Source: Candidatus Nitrosocaldus tengchongensis | GTDB lineage: Archaea; Thermoproteota; Nitrososphaeria; Nitrososphaerales; Nitrosocaldaceae | Direction of reading: 5' to 3' | Assembly: GCA_013538675.1 (NCBI GenBank) | Contig: JACAFJ010000008.1 | Span: 1 to 45,799, forward strand | DNA length: 45,799 bases | In this document: in pieces, positions 33,601 through 42,443 of the stretch | How positions within the stretch are numbered: position 1 is the first letter of the stretch | Layout of the letters: the number at the start of each line of letters is the position of its first letter | The notes under the pieces: generated by a model | Seen by the model: the letters and a program-made list of their open reading frames with translations, nothing else | Database searches by the model: none | Told to the model about the DNA's origin: nothing | Program-made: the position numbers and the translations under genes

Positions 33601-34767
33601 ATGGCTAGATACACAATACCAAAGGTTGGAAGAGCTATACAGAGTTCTGATTGGTACAGGTATATAGGAGCATTCGCTGTAGACTATGTAGATCATGGAT
33701 TTCAAGTAACACAGTCCTCAAACCTAACTATAACTGTAAACCCTGGCAGGATATACATACAAGGCATAGCGTTAGAGAGTGATGCAGGTGAGCAACTAAC
33801 TATGCAGGCAAATACAACTAATCACATCTTTGTTAGACTAATAAAGGATGCGCAAGGAAAGCCATTGGACTGGCAGTTCGTTACAAACACGAATGGAGCA
33901 AAGCCCCAGGACTCCATAAAGATAGCAGAGGTTACAACATCCTCAACATCCATATCCTCAATAATTGATAGGAGAGCCTTGGGAGATCTAGCATACATGT
34001 TCATAGGCTCATATGCGAACCTAGAGCCAAAAGCTGGGCTACTGGTTAGTGATCCAAGCATGAAGTACCTGCTTCTTAGGGATGCGAGCAATACAAGATG
34101 GATACCACTACTAGGCTCTAAGAGCAACGACTATCCATTCTTTGGCTTGTACGAGGCTAGGGATCACTTCAACAGGGAGAACCTAAACCTTACTGGATTA
34201 CCACAACTCTACATAGCAAGTAGTGCGTATATAGAGAGCAGTGATATCAACGTTAGGAACCATGCTGTTACTGCTGGAGGGAGCATTGCAAATGGTGCAA
34301 GTGCATTCTGGAGGGTTAACTTCACAGTTAGGCCAGTGCTTCAGGATGCATTCAGGGTATTCAGCAAGGCAATAGTTGAGATCAGGTTTAGGTTAATGAG
34401 TAGGGCAAATGGTATAAGGCATGCATTTGGGCTTATAGATGCTCTAGCAGGTATGGATGCATTTGCAAATGGTATAAGGAAGGTATGTGTTGCTGTAGAT
34501 GGTACAGGCAACTTTCAGGTTAGATGGGGTAATGGTAGTACAGACTCTAACGTAAGCACAACACAAGCCTCTGATACCAACTGGCATACAGCAAGGATAG
34601 AGTGGAGTAGTAGTAATGCAAGGGTTATGCTTGATAATGCTGAAGTAGCAAGTCTAAACAATGTACCAACTACACCACTAAACATATTTGCTGCTGTATA
34701 CAATGCTAGTGGTACAACTACCAGCATATTCAATACAGTTGATTACTGGTATTATACAGTTGAGTGA
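33601..34767 (+). CDS. Receptor-binding tail fibre with LamG/ConA-like C-terminal domain
   Basis: 388 residues. The N-terminal part (1-150) has the fibre-attachment pattern FQVTQSSNLTITVNPGRIYIQG and NTTNHIFVRL. After residue 175 comes YPFFGLYEARDHFNR, then a jelly-roll region with WRVNFTVRP, IVEIRFRLMSR and ARIEWSSSNARVMLDNAEVASL typical of LamG/concanavalin-like lectin folds, ending NTVDYWYYTVE. It probably recognises a glycan on the archaeal surface. The C-terminal module is repeated in the gene at 35065. Confidence 0.7.
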   Translation: MARYTIPKVGRAIQSSDWYRYIGAFAVDYVDHGFQVTQSSNLTITVNPGRIYIQGIALESDAGEQLTMQANTTNHIFVRLIKDAQGKPLDWQFVTNTNGAKPQDSIKIAEVTTSSTSISSIIDRRALGDLAYMFIGSYANLEPKAGLLVSDPSMKYLLLRDASNTRWIPLLGSKSNDYPFFGLYEARDHFNRENLNLTGLPQLYIASSAYIESSDINVRNHAVTAGGSIANGASAFWRVNFTVRPVLQDAFRVFSKAIVEIRFRLMSRANGIRHAFGLIDALAGMDAFANGIRKVCVAVDGTGNFQVRWGNGSTDSNVSTTQASDTNWHTARIEWSSSNARVMLDNAEVASLNNVPTTPLNIFAAVYNASGTTTSIFNTVDYWYYTVE

Positions 34768-34779
34768 GATGTGGTAGGT

Positions 34780-35028
34780 ATGAGCATGGTGGTTAAGGTA
34801 TACAGGAGCGATGGTGATATCAAGAGGGAGTTACTGTATGAGATAAGGACAAGTAGCAGCAATGATCTCTTTCTAATACTCATGAATCTGCTGTTGAAGA
34901 ACTTCAACATACAAGTAGAGGTTGTTGATAACTCTAGGATAGCTAGTAATAATAGTAGTAGCAATAATAACGGCGATACGAGTAGTGATGATAAGATACA
35001 GGATGAGTATTGGTTCATGAATGGTTGA
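34780..35028 (+). CDS. Small protein between the two receptor-binding proteins
   Basis: About 82 residues (ATG 34780; GTG 34771 is also possible): an alpha-beta start (VVKVYRSDGDIKRELLYEIR), a helix LFLILMNLLLKNF, and a disordered Asn/Ser/Asp-rich tail. No family recognised. Position between two fibre genes suggests a chaperone or linker for receptor-binding proteins. Confidence 0.5.
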   Translation: MSMVVKVYRSDGDIKRELLYEIRTSSSNDLFLILMNLLLKNFNIQVEVVDNSRIASNNSSSNNNGDTSSDDKIQDEYWFMNG

Positions 35029-35064
35029 TAGCAAGTAGGGTTGAAGGTCAGTTAGTGAGCAGGT

Positions 35065-35772
35065 ATGAATATAATGGATGCGGAAGGTAACTATCCATTC
35101 TTTGATGGTTATTATGGCGCACTAGATCACTTCAATAGAGGTTCTATAAACATATCGCCATTAAGCACTTACTACACATATGCTACAGACTCGTATGCGC
35201 AGGTTAAGATACATGATGGGAATGATGAGTTAAGGCAGCATGCACTCTTCCTATCAGCAACATATCCCCAGAGGATTGCAGCAGCAGGATGCCATGCATA
35301 CACCATCACCCCAGTGCTGTTATCAACAAGCATAGTGTTCGAGTGTGCATTCAAGCAGTTGAATACAGCACAGCAGGGGGAGAGGCTCAGCATAGGACTC
35401 TTCTCAGAGAGGGTTTACAGTCATGATGCATTCTCCAGCATGCCTATGATAGCATTGAGGTATGATGGAGGGGATAACTCTGCATCACCAAAGCAAGGAT
35501 ATGAGTTTGTGCATAGAGCAGGTGAGAGCGGGAGTGGAAGTACAACCATAATAAGCACAGGGGTAAGCAGAAACAACTTATACAATCTCTTCAGGATAGT
35601 ATGGAGTATAGATGCAATAGAGTTCTACATGAATGGTGAGATGAGGTATAGAGCAACGAGTAATATACCCTTACGGCCTTTGCATATAGCATTCTCTGTT
35701 ATGAATGCAAGGACAGCAACAGCACTAGATATAAGAGTATTGATAGACTACTGGCATATTTATATAAAATAA
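35065..35772 (+). CDS. Second LamG/ConA-like receptor-binding protein (paralogue of the fibre module)
   Basis: 235 residues. It begins with YPFFDGYYGALDHFNR, very like YPFFGLYEARDHFNR in the 33601 fibre, and ends RVLIDYWHIYIK, like VDYWYYTVE there. The jelly-roll core (VFECAFKQLNTAQQGERLSIGLFS, FRIVWSIDAIEFYMNGEMRYRA) matches a lectin-like fold. It lacks the N-terminal attachment part, so it is a free module copy, perhaps assembled on the fibre or used as an alternative binding head. It is the last gene of viral arm B. Confidence 0.7.
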   Translation: MNIMDAEGNYPFFDGYYGALDHFNRGSINISPLSTYYTYATDSYAQVKIHDGNDELRQHALFLSATYPQRIAAAGCHAYTITPVLLSTSIVFECAFKQLNTAQQGERLSIGLFSERVYSHDAFSSMPMIALRYDGGDNSASPKQGYEFVHRAGESGSGSTTIISTGVSRNNLYNLFRIVWSIDAIEFYMNGEMRYRATSNIPLRPLHIAFSVMNARTATALDIRVLIDYWHIYIK

Positions 35773-35822
35773 AGTTCTATATACGTTTACTGCTCTCACT
35801 CATCCATCTCCTCTTCTTGCAC

Positions 35823-36161
35823 TTATATACTAGGCTTACTTGGCATACTCTTAACTATCTCTGTCAACTCCTGCACTATCATACTAACACTCTCCATGCT
35901 AGTTAATGGCTTCACTTCTCTCTCCATGAATGGCATGCTTGGAAGGAGGAAGAGTATCCTCTGCAACTCCTCATTACTCTCAACATCCCATATGCTTATC
36001 CCTCCGGGGGTATCTGCAAATGCATATGCAACCTTCAACTTCCCTGAAGCCTTGTAATCCTCATACATCTTGAACGTCTGTGCAAGCATCTTCAACTGTG
36101 CCAATGATACATCCACTGGCTCAAAGTTCATCTTCACCTTATCTATCACTAGGTATAGCAT
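35823..36161 (-). CDS. Muconolactone isomerase-like dimeric alpha-beta barrel protein
   Basis: 112 residues: a pattern AQTFKMYEDYKASGKLKVAYAFADTPGGISIWDVESNEELQRILFLLPSMPFMEREVKPL matches the muconolactone delta-isomerase-like family (W.V...eel...L..lP..p.m..ev.PL). The catalytic role is not established for archaeal members. It converges on the last viral gene, 50 bp away, and marks the return to cellular DNA. The 36162-36264 gap is the divergent promoter region shared with the mutase gene. Confidence 0.65.
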   Translation of the reverse strand: MLYLVIDKVKMNFEPVDVSLAQLKMLAQTFKMYEDYKASGKLKVAYAFADTPGGISIWDVESNEELQRILFLLPSMPFMEREVKPLTSMESVSMIVQELTEIVKSMPSKPSI

Positions 36162-36264
36162 ACCAATATTACAAGCATTGATGATTTAAGTTTATTTATT
36201 TATTTACATTAGATAAGCTATCATACTAATAAAGAGATATATACTATCTAGCAGTGCTATATTT

Positions 36265-36696
36265 ATGCAGAGGCAGGAGCAAGAGAAGAGGCCAATAAGG
36301 ATCCTTGTAGCCAAACTAGGGCTTGATGGACACGATAGAGGTGCTCTAGTGCTTGCTAGAGCATTTAGGGATGCTGGTATGGAGGTTATATACTCTGGTC
36401 TATTCTGCACTCCAGAGCAGGTAGCGAAGATGGCCATAGATGAGGATGTGGATGCTGTAGCTATGAGCCTCTTGAATGGAGCGCATCTAACACTCTTCCC
36501 AAGGGTTGCTAAACTACTCAAGGAGAAGGGTAGGGATGATATACTGCTAGTAGGAGGAGGGATAATACCAGAGCAGGATAAGCCATCACTAGAGAGGGAA
36601 GGGATACTTGGAAACTTTGGTCCTGGTACACCTCTAAGCAGGATAATAGAGTTCATCAGGGAAGAGGTAGTGAAGAGGAGGAGGAGGAGAGGGTAA
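36265..36696 (+). CDS. mcmA2: Methylmalonyl-CoA mutase small (B12-binding) subunit
   Basis: 143 residues of the cobalamin-binding Rossmann domain. The DxHxxG motif is DGHDRG (21-26) with lower axial ligand His23; SLLNGAH and LLVGGGIIPEQD are the other cofactor-binding loops. With the large subunit, encoded elsewhere, it isomerises methylmalonyl-CoA and succinyl-CoA, a step of the thaumarchaeal 3-hydroxypropionate/4-hydroxybutyrate CO2-fixation cycle. Length is usual for the stand-alone archaeal subunit. Confidence 0.9.
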   Translation: MQRQEQEKRPIRILVAKLGLDGHDRGALVLARAFRDAGMEVIYSGLFCTPEQVAKMAIDEDVDAVAMSLLNGAHLTLFPRVAKLLKEKGRDDILLVGGGIIPEQDKPSLEREGILGNFGPGTPLSRIIEFIREEVVKRRRRRG

Positions 36697-36777
36697 AGGC
36701 AGTGTGCTGTGCCACCGTATAGCCTTCCTAATAAATGATGAAATTACTTTATCCATTGCATACTACTACTATTACCT

Positions 36778-36903
36778 GTGAGCATAGAGTTAATAGCAGT
36801 AATCATAATACTTGTGATGGTCGCTATAGGCAGCACTTACGAAGCGTACTTTCTCTCAAGAAGGGGTAATAAGAAGAGGGATAAGAATGGTAAAGAGAAT
36901 TAG
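36778..36903 (+). CDS. Possible 41-residue membrane protein
   Basis: GTG start; one hydrophobic helix (IELIAVIIILVMVAIGSTYEA) and a basic tail (RRGNKKRDKNGKEN). No ribosome binding site is visible. It may be real because the next gene also encodes a small membrane protein, but short hydrophobic ORFs arise by chance. Confidence 0.35.
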   Translation: MSIELIAVIIILVMVAIGSTYEAYFLSRRGNKKRDKNGKEN

Positions 36904-36959
36904 CATATAAGCATAGATCAACCTTACTTAACTTATAACCAGTATGATGGAGATAGAGT

Positions 36960-37181
36960 ATGATTGATGCTATATCAATCGATATCTTGCTCTCAGCCCT
37001 TACATATATGCTCCCTATGCTAGCAGGTGGAGCAGTAGGCATCTACTCATACCATGCATTCAAGAAGAGGTTGCATACTGTAAGGCAGTTCCTAGATGTT
37101 CTAGACGATGCTTTATATGATGATAGGATAAGTGAGGAGGAGTTCAGGACTCTATGGAGTAGGTTCAAACGGATGATCTAA
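36960..37181 (+). CDS. Small membrane protein with acidic helical tail
   Basis: 73 residues. One or two hydrophobic segments (ISIDILLSALTYMLPMLAGGAVGIYSYHAF) precede VRQFLDVLDDALYDDRISEEEFRTLWSRF. The layout (membrane helix, then a basic helix and DD-containing segment) is like the tiny viral membrane protein at 26512. Function unknown; T-rich sequence after the stop (37186-37216) probably terminates transcription and that of the convergent ilvC. Confidence 0.5.
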   Translation: MIDAISIDILLSALTYMLPMLAGGAVGIYSYHAFKKRLHTVRQFLDVLDDALYDDRISEEEFRTLWSRFKRMI

Positions 37182-37223
37182 AAATAAAGGTCCCTTTCTT
37201 TACCTTCTTCTTCTTTTTGTACT

Positions 37224-38246
37224 TCATTCTCTCCATATCATGGCTCTAATCCTCTTCCCAACCTTCTCTATCTCATGCTCCTCTAACGCTCTAATGTACT
37301 TCTCAAAGGCATCCTTGCCCTCCTTGCTGTATACGCTTACCCACTCCTCAGCAAACCTTCCTTCCTGTATATCCTTCAACACAGTCTTCATCCTTGCCTT
37401 AACACTTGCATCTATAACGTAGGGTCCCCTAGTCAAGCCTCCATACCTTGCCGTCTCGCTTACTCTAGCATACATCCCAGTTATCCCGTATCTCTGGATT
37501 AGATCAACTATGAGTTTTAGTTCATGCAAGCACTCAAAGTATGCCACTTCAGGCTTGTAACCTGCCTCTACCAGCGTCTCGAATGCAGCAAGTATGAGTG
37601 AGTGCGCACCTCCACAGAGGTTAACCTGCTCACCAAACCAGTCAGTCTCAACCTCTTCCTTAAATGTAGTCTCTATAACCCCTGCTCTTGTGCATCCTAT
37701 ACCTTTTGCTACTGCCAAACATCTATCCCATGCTCTTCCAGTTGCATCCTGCTCAACTGCTACAAGTGCTGGGGTACCAAAGTTCTCAAGGTAGAGCTCC
37801 CTTAGCCTCTGCCCTGGTGCCTTTGGCGCAACCATGAAGACATCAACGCTCTTTGGAGGTACAATCCATCTCCAATGTATAGCAGCACCATGTGCAAAGC
37901 ATAGAGCCTTTCCATCTTTGAGATATGGCTCTATCTCCTCCCTATATACCCTAGCCTGCTCCATATCTGGGATGAGGACCATTATTATATCTGCAGCCTT
38001 GACAGCCTCGCTTACAGATCTAACGTCATGCCCATCCTTTAGTGCTTGCTCATAACTCCTGCCCTTCCTTAACCCTATTATCACATTTATGCCTGAATCC
38101 CTTAGGTTGTTTGCCTGAGCATTACCCTGTATACCATAGCCCAGAACTGCTACAGTCTCATTCCTTATTGCATCAAGAGATACCTGGTCATCTGCCCACT
38201 GCCTTGCTGCCCTGCTTGATCCTGTCGTACTTGTCTTCATGGTCAT
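37224..38246 (-). CDS. ilvC: Ketol-acid reductoisomerase
   Basis: 340 residues, class I (short) enzyme. The NADPH-binding loop is GYGIQGNAQANNL (36-48) and the basic GLRKGRSYEQA after beta-2 sets cofactor preference. Metal and active-site residues are seen in EVETDWFGEQVNLCGG and in CLHELKLIVDL; SETARYGGLTRGP completes the knotted domain. It converts 2-acetolactate to 2,3-dihydroxy-isovalerate in valine, isoleucine and leucine synthesis. It is complete and standard in length, and stands alone on this strand. Confidence 0.95.
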   Translation of the reverse strand: MTMKTSTTGSSRAARQWADDQVSLDAIRNETVAVLGYGIQGNAQANNLRDSGINVIIGLRKGRSYEQALKDGHDVRSVSEAVKAADIIMVLIPDMEQARVYREEIEPYLKDGKALCFAHGAAIHWRWIVPPKSVDVFMVAPKAPGQRLRELYLENFGTPALVAVEQDATGRAWDRCLAVAKGIGCTRAGVIETTFKEEVETDWFGEQVNLCGGAHSLILAAFETLVEAGYKPEVAYFECLHELKLIVDLIQRYGITGMYARVSETARYGGLTRGPYVIDASVKARMKTVLKDIQEGRFAEEWVSVYSKEGKDAFEKYIRALEEHEIEKVGKRIRAMIWRE

Positions 38247-38671
38247 AGCATAGCAGTAGAGCCTATTAATACCAATTGCTAGGACTGCTAAAGAAAAGCG
38301 GGCAAGTTCTGATGATTATAGGTGTAAAGCAGGTATGTGAGAAGATGTTCATGCAAAAAAGAAGAAGGTATGACTAATGTGTTATATGATTATAACAGCA
38401 AGCCAGAGTTGAATGGTATAAGTATACTCCCATTGCGATGTATTGATGATAGGAGATATCATATTTTATATATTTGTTGAGATGACTAAGGGCAAAATCC
38501 CTTCAGAAAATGGAAAAATTTGAACTCATAGTAGAATTCTTTAGGTAATACTTGGCTAATATTAATAGTAATATCAAAGTACTTCTATGTTAATACAGAT
38601 TCTGGTACAGCTAAATAAAGTCTCTCAGGGAGTAGTATCGTACCCATGAGCTGTAGGAAACATATAACAAA
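38247..38671. other. Intergenic stretch without a supportable gene
   Basis: About 425 bp. It should hold the ilvC promoter at its left end. I see no gene, tRNA or clear repeat in the remainder. Confidence 0.4.
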
Positions 38672-38806
38672 TTAAGATAGTATAGTTATCATCTTTAAGC
38701 ATCTCAAGCATTCAAGCATTACACTACCATCCTCATATCTAGCAATGATCCTGAACTTCCTCCCATTGCATGCTGGGCAGATTGGACACGTTCTAACCTT
38801 ATCCAC
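38672..38806 (-). CDS. Small zinc-ribbon protein
   Basis: 44 residues from GTG 38806; an in-frame stop just upstream rules out a longer form. Cys pairs CPICPAC (7-13) and CLRC (33-36) with EDGSVMLE between them form a zinc ribbon. It follows the NMN adenylyltransferase gene by 31 nt in the same direction, so it may be co-transcribed. Probably a nucleic-acid-binding or housekeeping zinc-ribbon protein; family not recognised. Confidence 0.5.
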   Translation of the reverse strand: MDKVRTCPICPACNGRKFRIIARYEDGSVMLECLRCLKMITILS

Positions 38807-38837
38807 ACTCCTTTATAGGTAATTGTTACTAATTAAA

Positions 38838-39383
38838 TTACCATTCCTGAGGCCTACTCTCAGCCCTAGCAATTATCCTTAGCCTCTCAACACCATCGAT
38901 CTCATCTATTATCCTTGCAACTGCTCTAGGCACTAGATGCCTCCACTCTTTCCCTTCAAGCATAAGAGCCCTTATCCTGCTAGCATTGTACTCATCCCTA
39001 TTGAATAGTGATGGTGTCTCGACCCTTATCCCCTCCTTGCTCAGGAGCATAGCAACATACTCATTCCCTGTATACACAAGATGGAATGGAGGAAGATAAG
39101 ATCTGAGATGGGCATACCATCTAGCATTATTCTCATCGTTTGGTATAGCGAGTACATAGCATCTCTCAATCATGCTAATCCCATCAATACGCTCATCCCT
39201 TAAAGCATCATGTATCATCCATACCCTCTCGCCAGCAGTGAATGGATCCTTCTCAAGGTAGTTGAACTGTGCACTTGCTATTGCTATTATCAGTTCATCG
39301 TTCTCCTTGAGCGCTTCCCTAGCAAGTATGAGATGCCCGTTATGGAATGGCTGGAACCTACCTATGATAACTGCCCTCTCCAT
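38838..39383 (-). CDS. Nicotinamide-nucleotide adenylyltransferase
   Basis: 181 residues. The nucleotidyltransferase start IGRFQPFHNGHL has the (H/T)xGH signature, and the C-terminal SRIRALM corresponds to the ISSTxxR-type motif of archaeal NMNATs; NYLEKDPFTAGERVWMI matches the archaeal family. It joins NMN and ATP to make NAD+. Together with nicotinate phosphoribosyltransferase at 44459 this gives two NAD-synthesis genes in the window. Confidence 0.85.
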   Translation of the reverse strand: MERAVIIGRFQPFHNGHLILAREALKENDELIIAIASAQFNYLEKDPFTAGERVWMIHDALRDERIDGISMIERCYVLAIPNDENNARWYAHLRSYLPPFHLVYTGNEYVAMLLSKEGIRVETPSLFNRDEYNASRIRALMLEGKEWRHLVPRAVARIIDEIDGVERLRIIARAESRPQEW

Positions 39384-39444
39384 GTATGAACCTTATTCTG
39401 GTAGTAAATAAAAGTTCATTAAACCTTAGATGGTTAGAAGTACA

Positions 39445-39606
39445 ATGATTGTAAAGTGCAACGTATGCAATCTTGGGATAGATGATAGCATGGTAGAGGA
39501 GCATGTTAGCAGTGATGAGCATAAGGCTAATCTTGAGAGGGTCAAGGCCATGATGAGGGGCAAGGTGTATGATGAAGACTCGATGAGGCTGGGCATAGAG
39601 TTGTGA
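39445..39606 (+). CDS. Small C2H2 zinc-finger protein
   Basis: 53 residues: CNVC (5-8) and EHVSSDEHK with His spaced as in C2H2 fingers, followed by a basic helix (NLERVKAMMRGKV). Such single-finger proteins are frequent in Thaumarchaeota. It converges on metG and has no apparent operon partner. Confidence 0.55.
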   Translation: MIVKCNVCNLGIDDSMVEEHVSSDEHKANLERVKAMMRGKVYDEDSMRLGIEL

Positions 39607-39637
39607 TTAGCAAGATACGCACTAGCCTAAAGATCAT

Positions 39638-41380
39638 TCATGCACCATGCTTGCCTAATCTCTTCTTCTGAGTCTCAACCTCCTCCCTAGTTATCTTCCT
39701 GAACAATGGCTTAACGTTTCCAACCTTATGCCCTACTCTTATCATAAGCCTAGATGCATTATCCCACTGCTGTTTATGCACAGAACCGTCCATGCCCAAC
39801 TGCATCCATATCCTCTCTGCTGATGATGGTATGTATGGTGCAAGTAGTATTGCAAGGGAGTATGCAGCGTTAGCAGATATATATATGCAGTTATACGCTC
39901 TAATCTGATCCTCCTTGTTAGAGCTCTTAACATTAGACCATGGCTCCTTGCTCTGGAAGTACTGATTGAAGTGTGATGCAAATGCTAGTATTCTTCTTAA
40001 ACCCTTATCCAACTCATTCCTCTCTATCAGAGTGCCAACATCATATGCAATACTCTCTATCTCCCTTATGCTCTCTTTATCCTTATCATCATAGTAACCT
40101 TCTTTAGCCTCGATTATACCATACCGACTAGCAAAACTCAATGCTCTGTTTATGAAGTTTCCTATGTTGTCAATCAGCTCACTATTTACTCTGGATGCAA
40201 ACTCATCCCAGTCGAAGTTCAGATCCTCTTGGCTGTAAGGCGTTATCAACGCTAGATAGAATCTAAGGTAGTCGGGATCGAATATGTTAATGAACTCTCT
40301 AAGGCTTATGTACCAGTTCCTGCTCTTTGAGATCTTCTGCCCTTGGAGCATAAGATGCCCCCTCGTAGGGATATGATCTGGTAACTTGTAGTTGCTATCC
40401 CCAAGCCTCATCGCTGGAAGGAATAGGTAGTGATGATATACTATATCCTTGCCTATGAAGTGGTATATGATGCTGGAGTTCCAGAACTCTCTATCCATAT
40501 AATCACATTCATCATCATCGCTTATCAAGCCCTTCATCTTCTTTGCTAGGAGTAGTGCAGTTGAGATGTAGCAGAGGTGGTTATCGAACCAGCCGTAGAG
40601 CACTTTACCTTGAGCATCGTCAAGGGGTATCTTGACACCCCATGTTATATCCCTAGTTATATCCCAATCCTGCAAACCTTGCTCTATCCATCTAAGCACG
40701 TAATTCTTAACATCCTGCTGCAGGTTCTCATTGCTATTAAGCCATGCCTTGAGCCTATCAGCAAATGCAGATAACCTGAAGAAGTAATGTCTACTAACCT
40801 TCTTTACTGGCTCCCTCTTGCATATCGCACATCTAGGCTCTAGTATCTGCTCTGGTACTCTACCACAGCTCTCACATGCATCTGAGTACTGGTTATCTGC
40901 ATTGCAGTATGGACATCTACCTATAACATATCTATCTGGTAAGAACTTGTTATCGTATGGGCAGTAGTACTGCACAACCTCCCTCTCGTATATGTAGCCT
41001 TTGCTGTACAGGTTTAGGAATACCCTCTGAACAAACTCAACATTCTCTCTAGAACTTGTGTTATGGAATATATCGAATGAGATTCCAAAGGCTCTAAAGT
41101 CTTGCTCATCCCTGTCATGCCAGTACTTCACATACTCTTCTGGGCTCTTACCTTCCTGCTCAGCCCTTATGAGTATTGGTGTACCAAAGTCATCACTAGC
41201 ACATACATGGTATGCTTCATAACCCTTGAGCCTAAGGTATCTAGTCATTATATCTGCTGGAAGGTAGGTTGATGCTACATGCCCTAGATGGATCTCTCCA
41301 TTTGCGTATGGTAGTGCACTTGTTATTATTATCCTATTATTATTCCTACTACTGTTACTCATACATAGTCTAAACTCCAT
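39638..41380 (-). CDS. metG: Methionyl-tRNA synthetase
   Basis: 580 residues. It charges tRNA-Met. Signatures: HLGH (31-34, HIGH), KISKS (349-353, KMSKS) and a zinc region with CPYC (156-159), CESC (169-172) and CAIC (184-187). SALPYANGEIHLGH is the archaeal-type start. The anticodon-binding helical domain runs to about residue 560. The C-terminal tRNA-binding (EMAP-like) domain found in some enzymes is absent; it may be a separate gene. The start could also be the second Met, 7 codons on. Confidence 0.95.
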   Translation of the reverse strand: MEFRLCMSNSSRNNNRIIITSALPYANGEIHLGHVASTYLPADIMTRYLRLKGYEAYHVCASDDFGTPILIRAEQEGKSPEEYVKYWHDRDEQDFRAFGISFDIFHNTSSRENVEFVQRVFLNLYSKGYIYEREVVQYYCPYDNKFLPDRYVIGRCPYCNADNQYSDACESCGRVPEQILEPRCAICKREPVKKVSRHYFFRLSAFADRLKAWLNSNENLQQDVKNYVLRWIEQGLQDWDITRDITWGVKIPLDDAQGKVLYGWFDNHLCYISTALLLAKKMKGLISDDDECDYMDREFWNSSIIYHFIGKDIVYHHYLFLPAMRLGDSNYKLPDHIPTRGHLMLQGQKISKSRNWYISLREFINIFDPDYLRFYLALITPYSQEDLNFDWDEFASRVNSELIDNIGNFINRALSFASRYGIIEAKEGYYDDKDKESIREIESIAYDVGTLIERNELDKGLRRILAFASHFNQYFQSKEPWSNVKSSNKEDQIRAYNCIYISANAAYSLAILLAPYIPSSAERIWMQLGMDGSVHKQQWDNASRLMIRVGHKVGNVKPLFRKITREEVETQKKRLGKHGA

Positions 41381-41454
41381 GCATTAAATAAACCAAACCC
41401 TATCTATACATACATTCATACATACACACATTGATACATCAATCTATCTACTAT

Positions 41455-42399
41455 CTAGTGTAAGTAGTTGATCACTCCCCTAACACTATTCCTTATAGAG
41501 TTGATTACATATGCAGGTATAGGTTCATCCTCCCTCCCATTGCCCTTATCCTTGCTCTTGCTCTTAACATGCTCTATCATCCTAACCTCTATAGCATCTT
41601 GAGCATAACCTTCATCCAGTAAGTATCTGATCATACCAACCCATTCTCCTATACTCTCCACTGTTTCCTTGAACACGGTATCTGGCTCAGTGCTTATCCC
41701 AAAGTGTGGCATGAGTAGCATCTTTGCATTTAGCCTACTCAACCTTTCAGCAGTTGCTATTGCTTGCTCTGCATCGAATGCTGGAGGGGGAGTAGTGGGT
41801 ATATAGCATGGGTAATCTGGATATAGCATGCTAACAGAGTCTGCAGTTATAAGTATAGGTTCATTCCCATTGTTGATATATACTGCTATCTGGTGTGGAG
41901 CATGTCCTTCAGCAGTCATACACCTCAACTCTACACTCCCCATACTCAAGATGTACTCCTCTCCAGTATTAACCCCTGTTATTGTATTATTCTTTGGATC
42001 AACTGCTATAGGATAGCCGAAGAGATCAGCATAATCTCCAAATACCTGCTTCACACTTGCGATGAGCTTACTTGGGTCTATTAGATGCTTTATAGCCTTT
42101 GTATGGGCAATTATCTCAGCACTGCTACCTTTAGCAATATGCCCAGTTGAACCAGAATGGTCTAGGTGTAGATGCGTAGGCACTATATAATCTATATCCT
42201 TAATGCCTATATTCAGTGTGTTGAGGGATCTGATCAACTCATCTATGCTCGATGCATACCCTGTATCAACTATCGCTACCTTACCATTGGCATCAACCAC
42301 AAGGTAGCAGGCTACTGCCCTCGCATTCCCCAGAGCATTTGTATCGATTAGGTACACCTTGCCCTTACCATCTCTTAGGTCTATGTTCTTGACTATCAT
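41455..42399 (-). CDS. Metallo-beta-lactamase-fold hydrolase
   Basis: 314 residues. Zinc motif THLHLDHSG (about 75-83), later metal ligands in EGHAPHQIAVYI, ITADSVSML and LLMPHFG, and VDTGYASSIDELIRSL near the start fit the glyoxalase II-like branch. The substrate is unknown; thiol esters, lactones or nucleotides are possible. It lies between metG and the AdoHcy hydrolase gene in the same direction, but with gaps of 45-75 bp, so co-transcription is uncertain. Confidence 0.8.
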   Translation of the reverse strand: MIVKNIDLRDGKGKVYLIDTNALGNARAVACYLVVDANGKVAIVDTGYASSIDELIRSLNTLNIGIKDIDYIVPTHLHLDHSGSTGHIAKGSSAEIIAHTKAIKHLIDPSKLIASVKQVFGDYADLFGYPIAVDPKNNTITGVNTGEEYILSMGSVELRCMTAEGHAPHQIAVYINNGNEPILITADSVSMLYPDYPCYIPTTPPPAFDAEQAIATAERLSRLNAKMLLMPHFGISTEPDTVFKETVESIGEWVGMIRYLLDEGYAQDAIEVRMIEHVKSKSKDKGNGREDEPIPAYVINSIRNSVRGVINYLH

Positions 42400-42443
42400 T
42401 ATCCTTCTTCCATATGATACCTCTTTATTATCTATTTATCTAT

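Larger units (their letters stand above)
20106..35772 (+). mobile_element. Provirus arm B (virion structure and tail genes)
   Basis: Twenty-three plus-strand genes in the canonical order of HK97-type head-tailed viruses: TerL nuclease, portal, protease, capsid, connector, terminator, tube, chaperones, tape measure, hub, fibres. No sheath gene is present. It is bounded on the right by a cellular minus-strand gene at 35823. It contains no recognisable integrase, lysin or replication gene. Confidence 0.9.

Noticed and set aside
37594-38055. Several plus-strand ORFs over ilvC
   Set aside because: They are antisense frames of a complete, conserved ketol-acid reductoisomerase.
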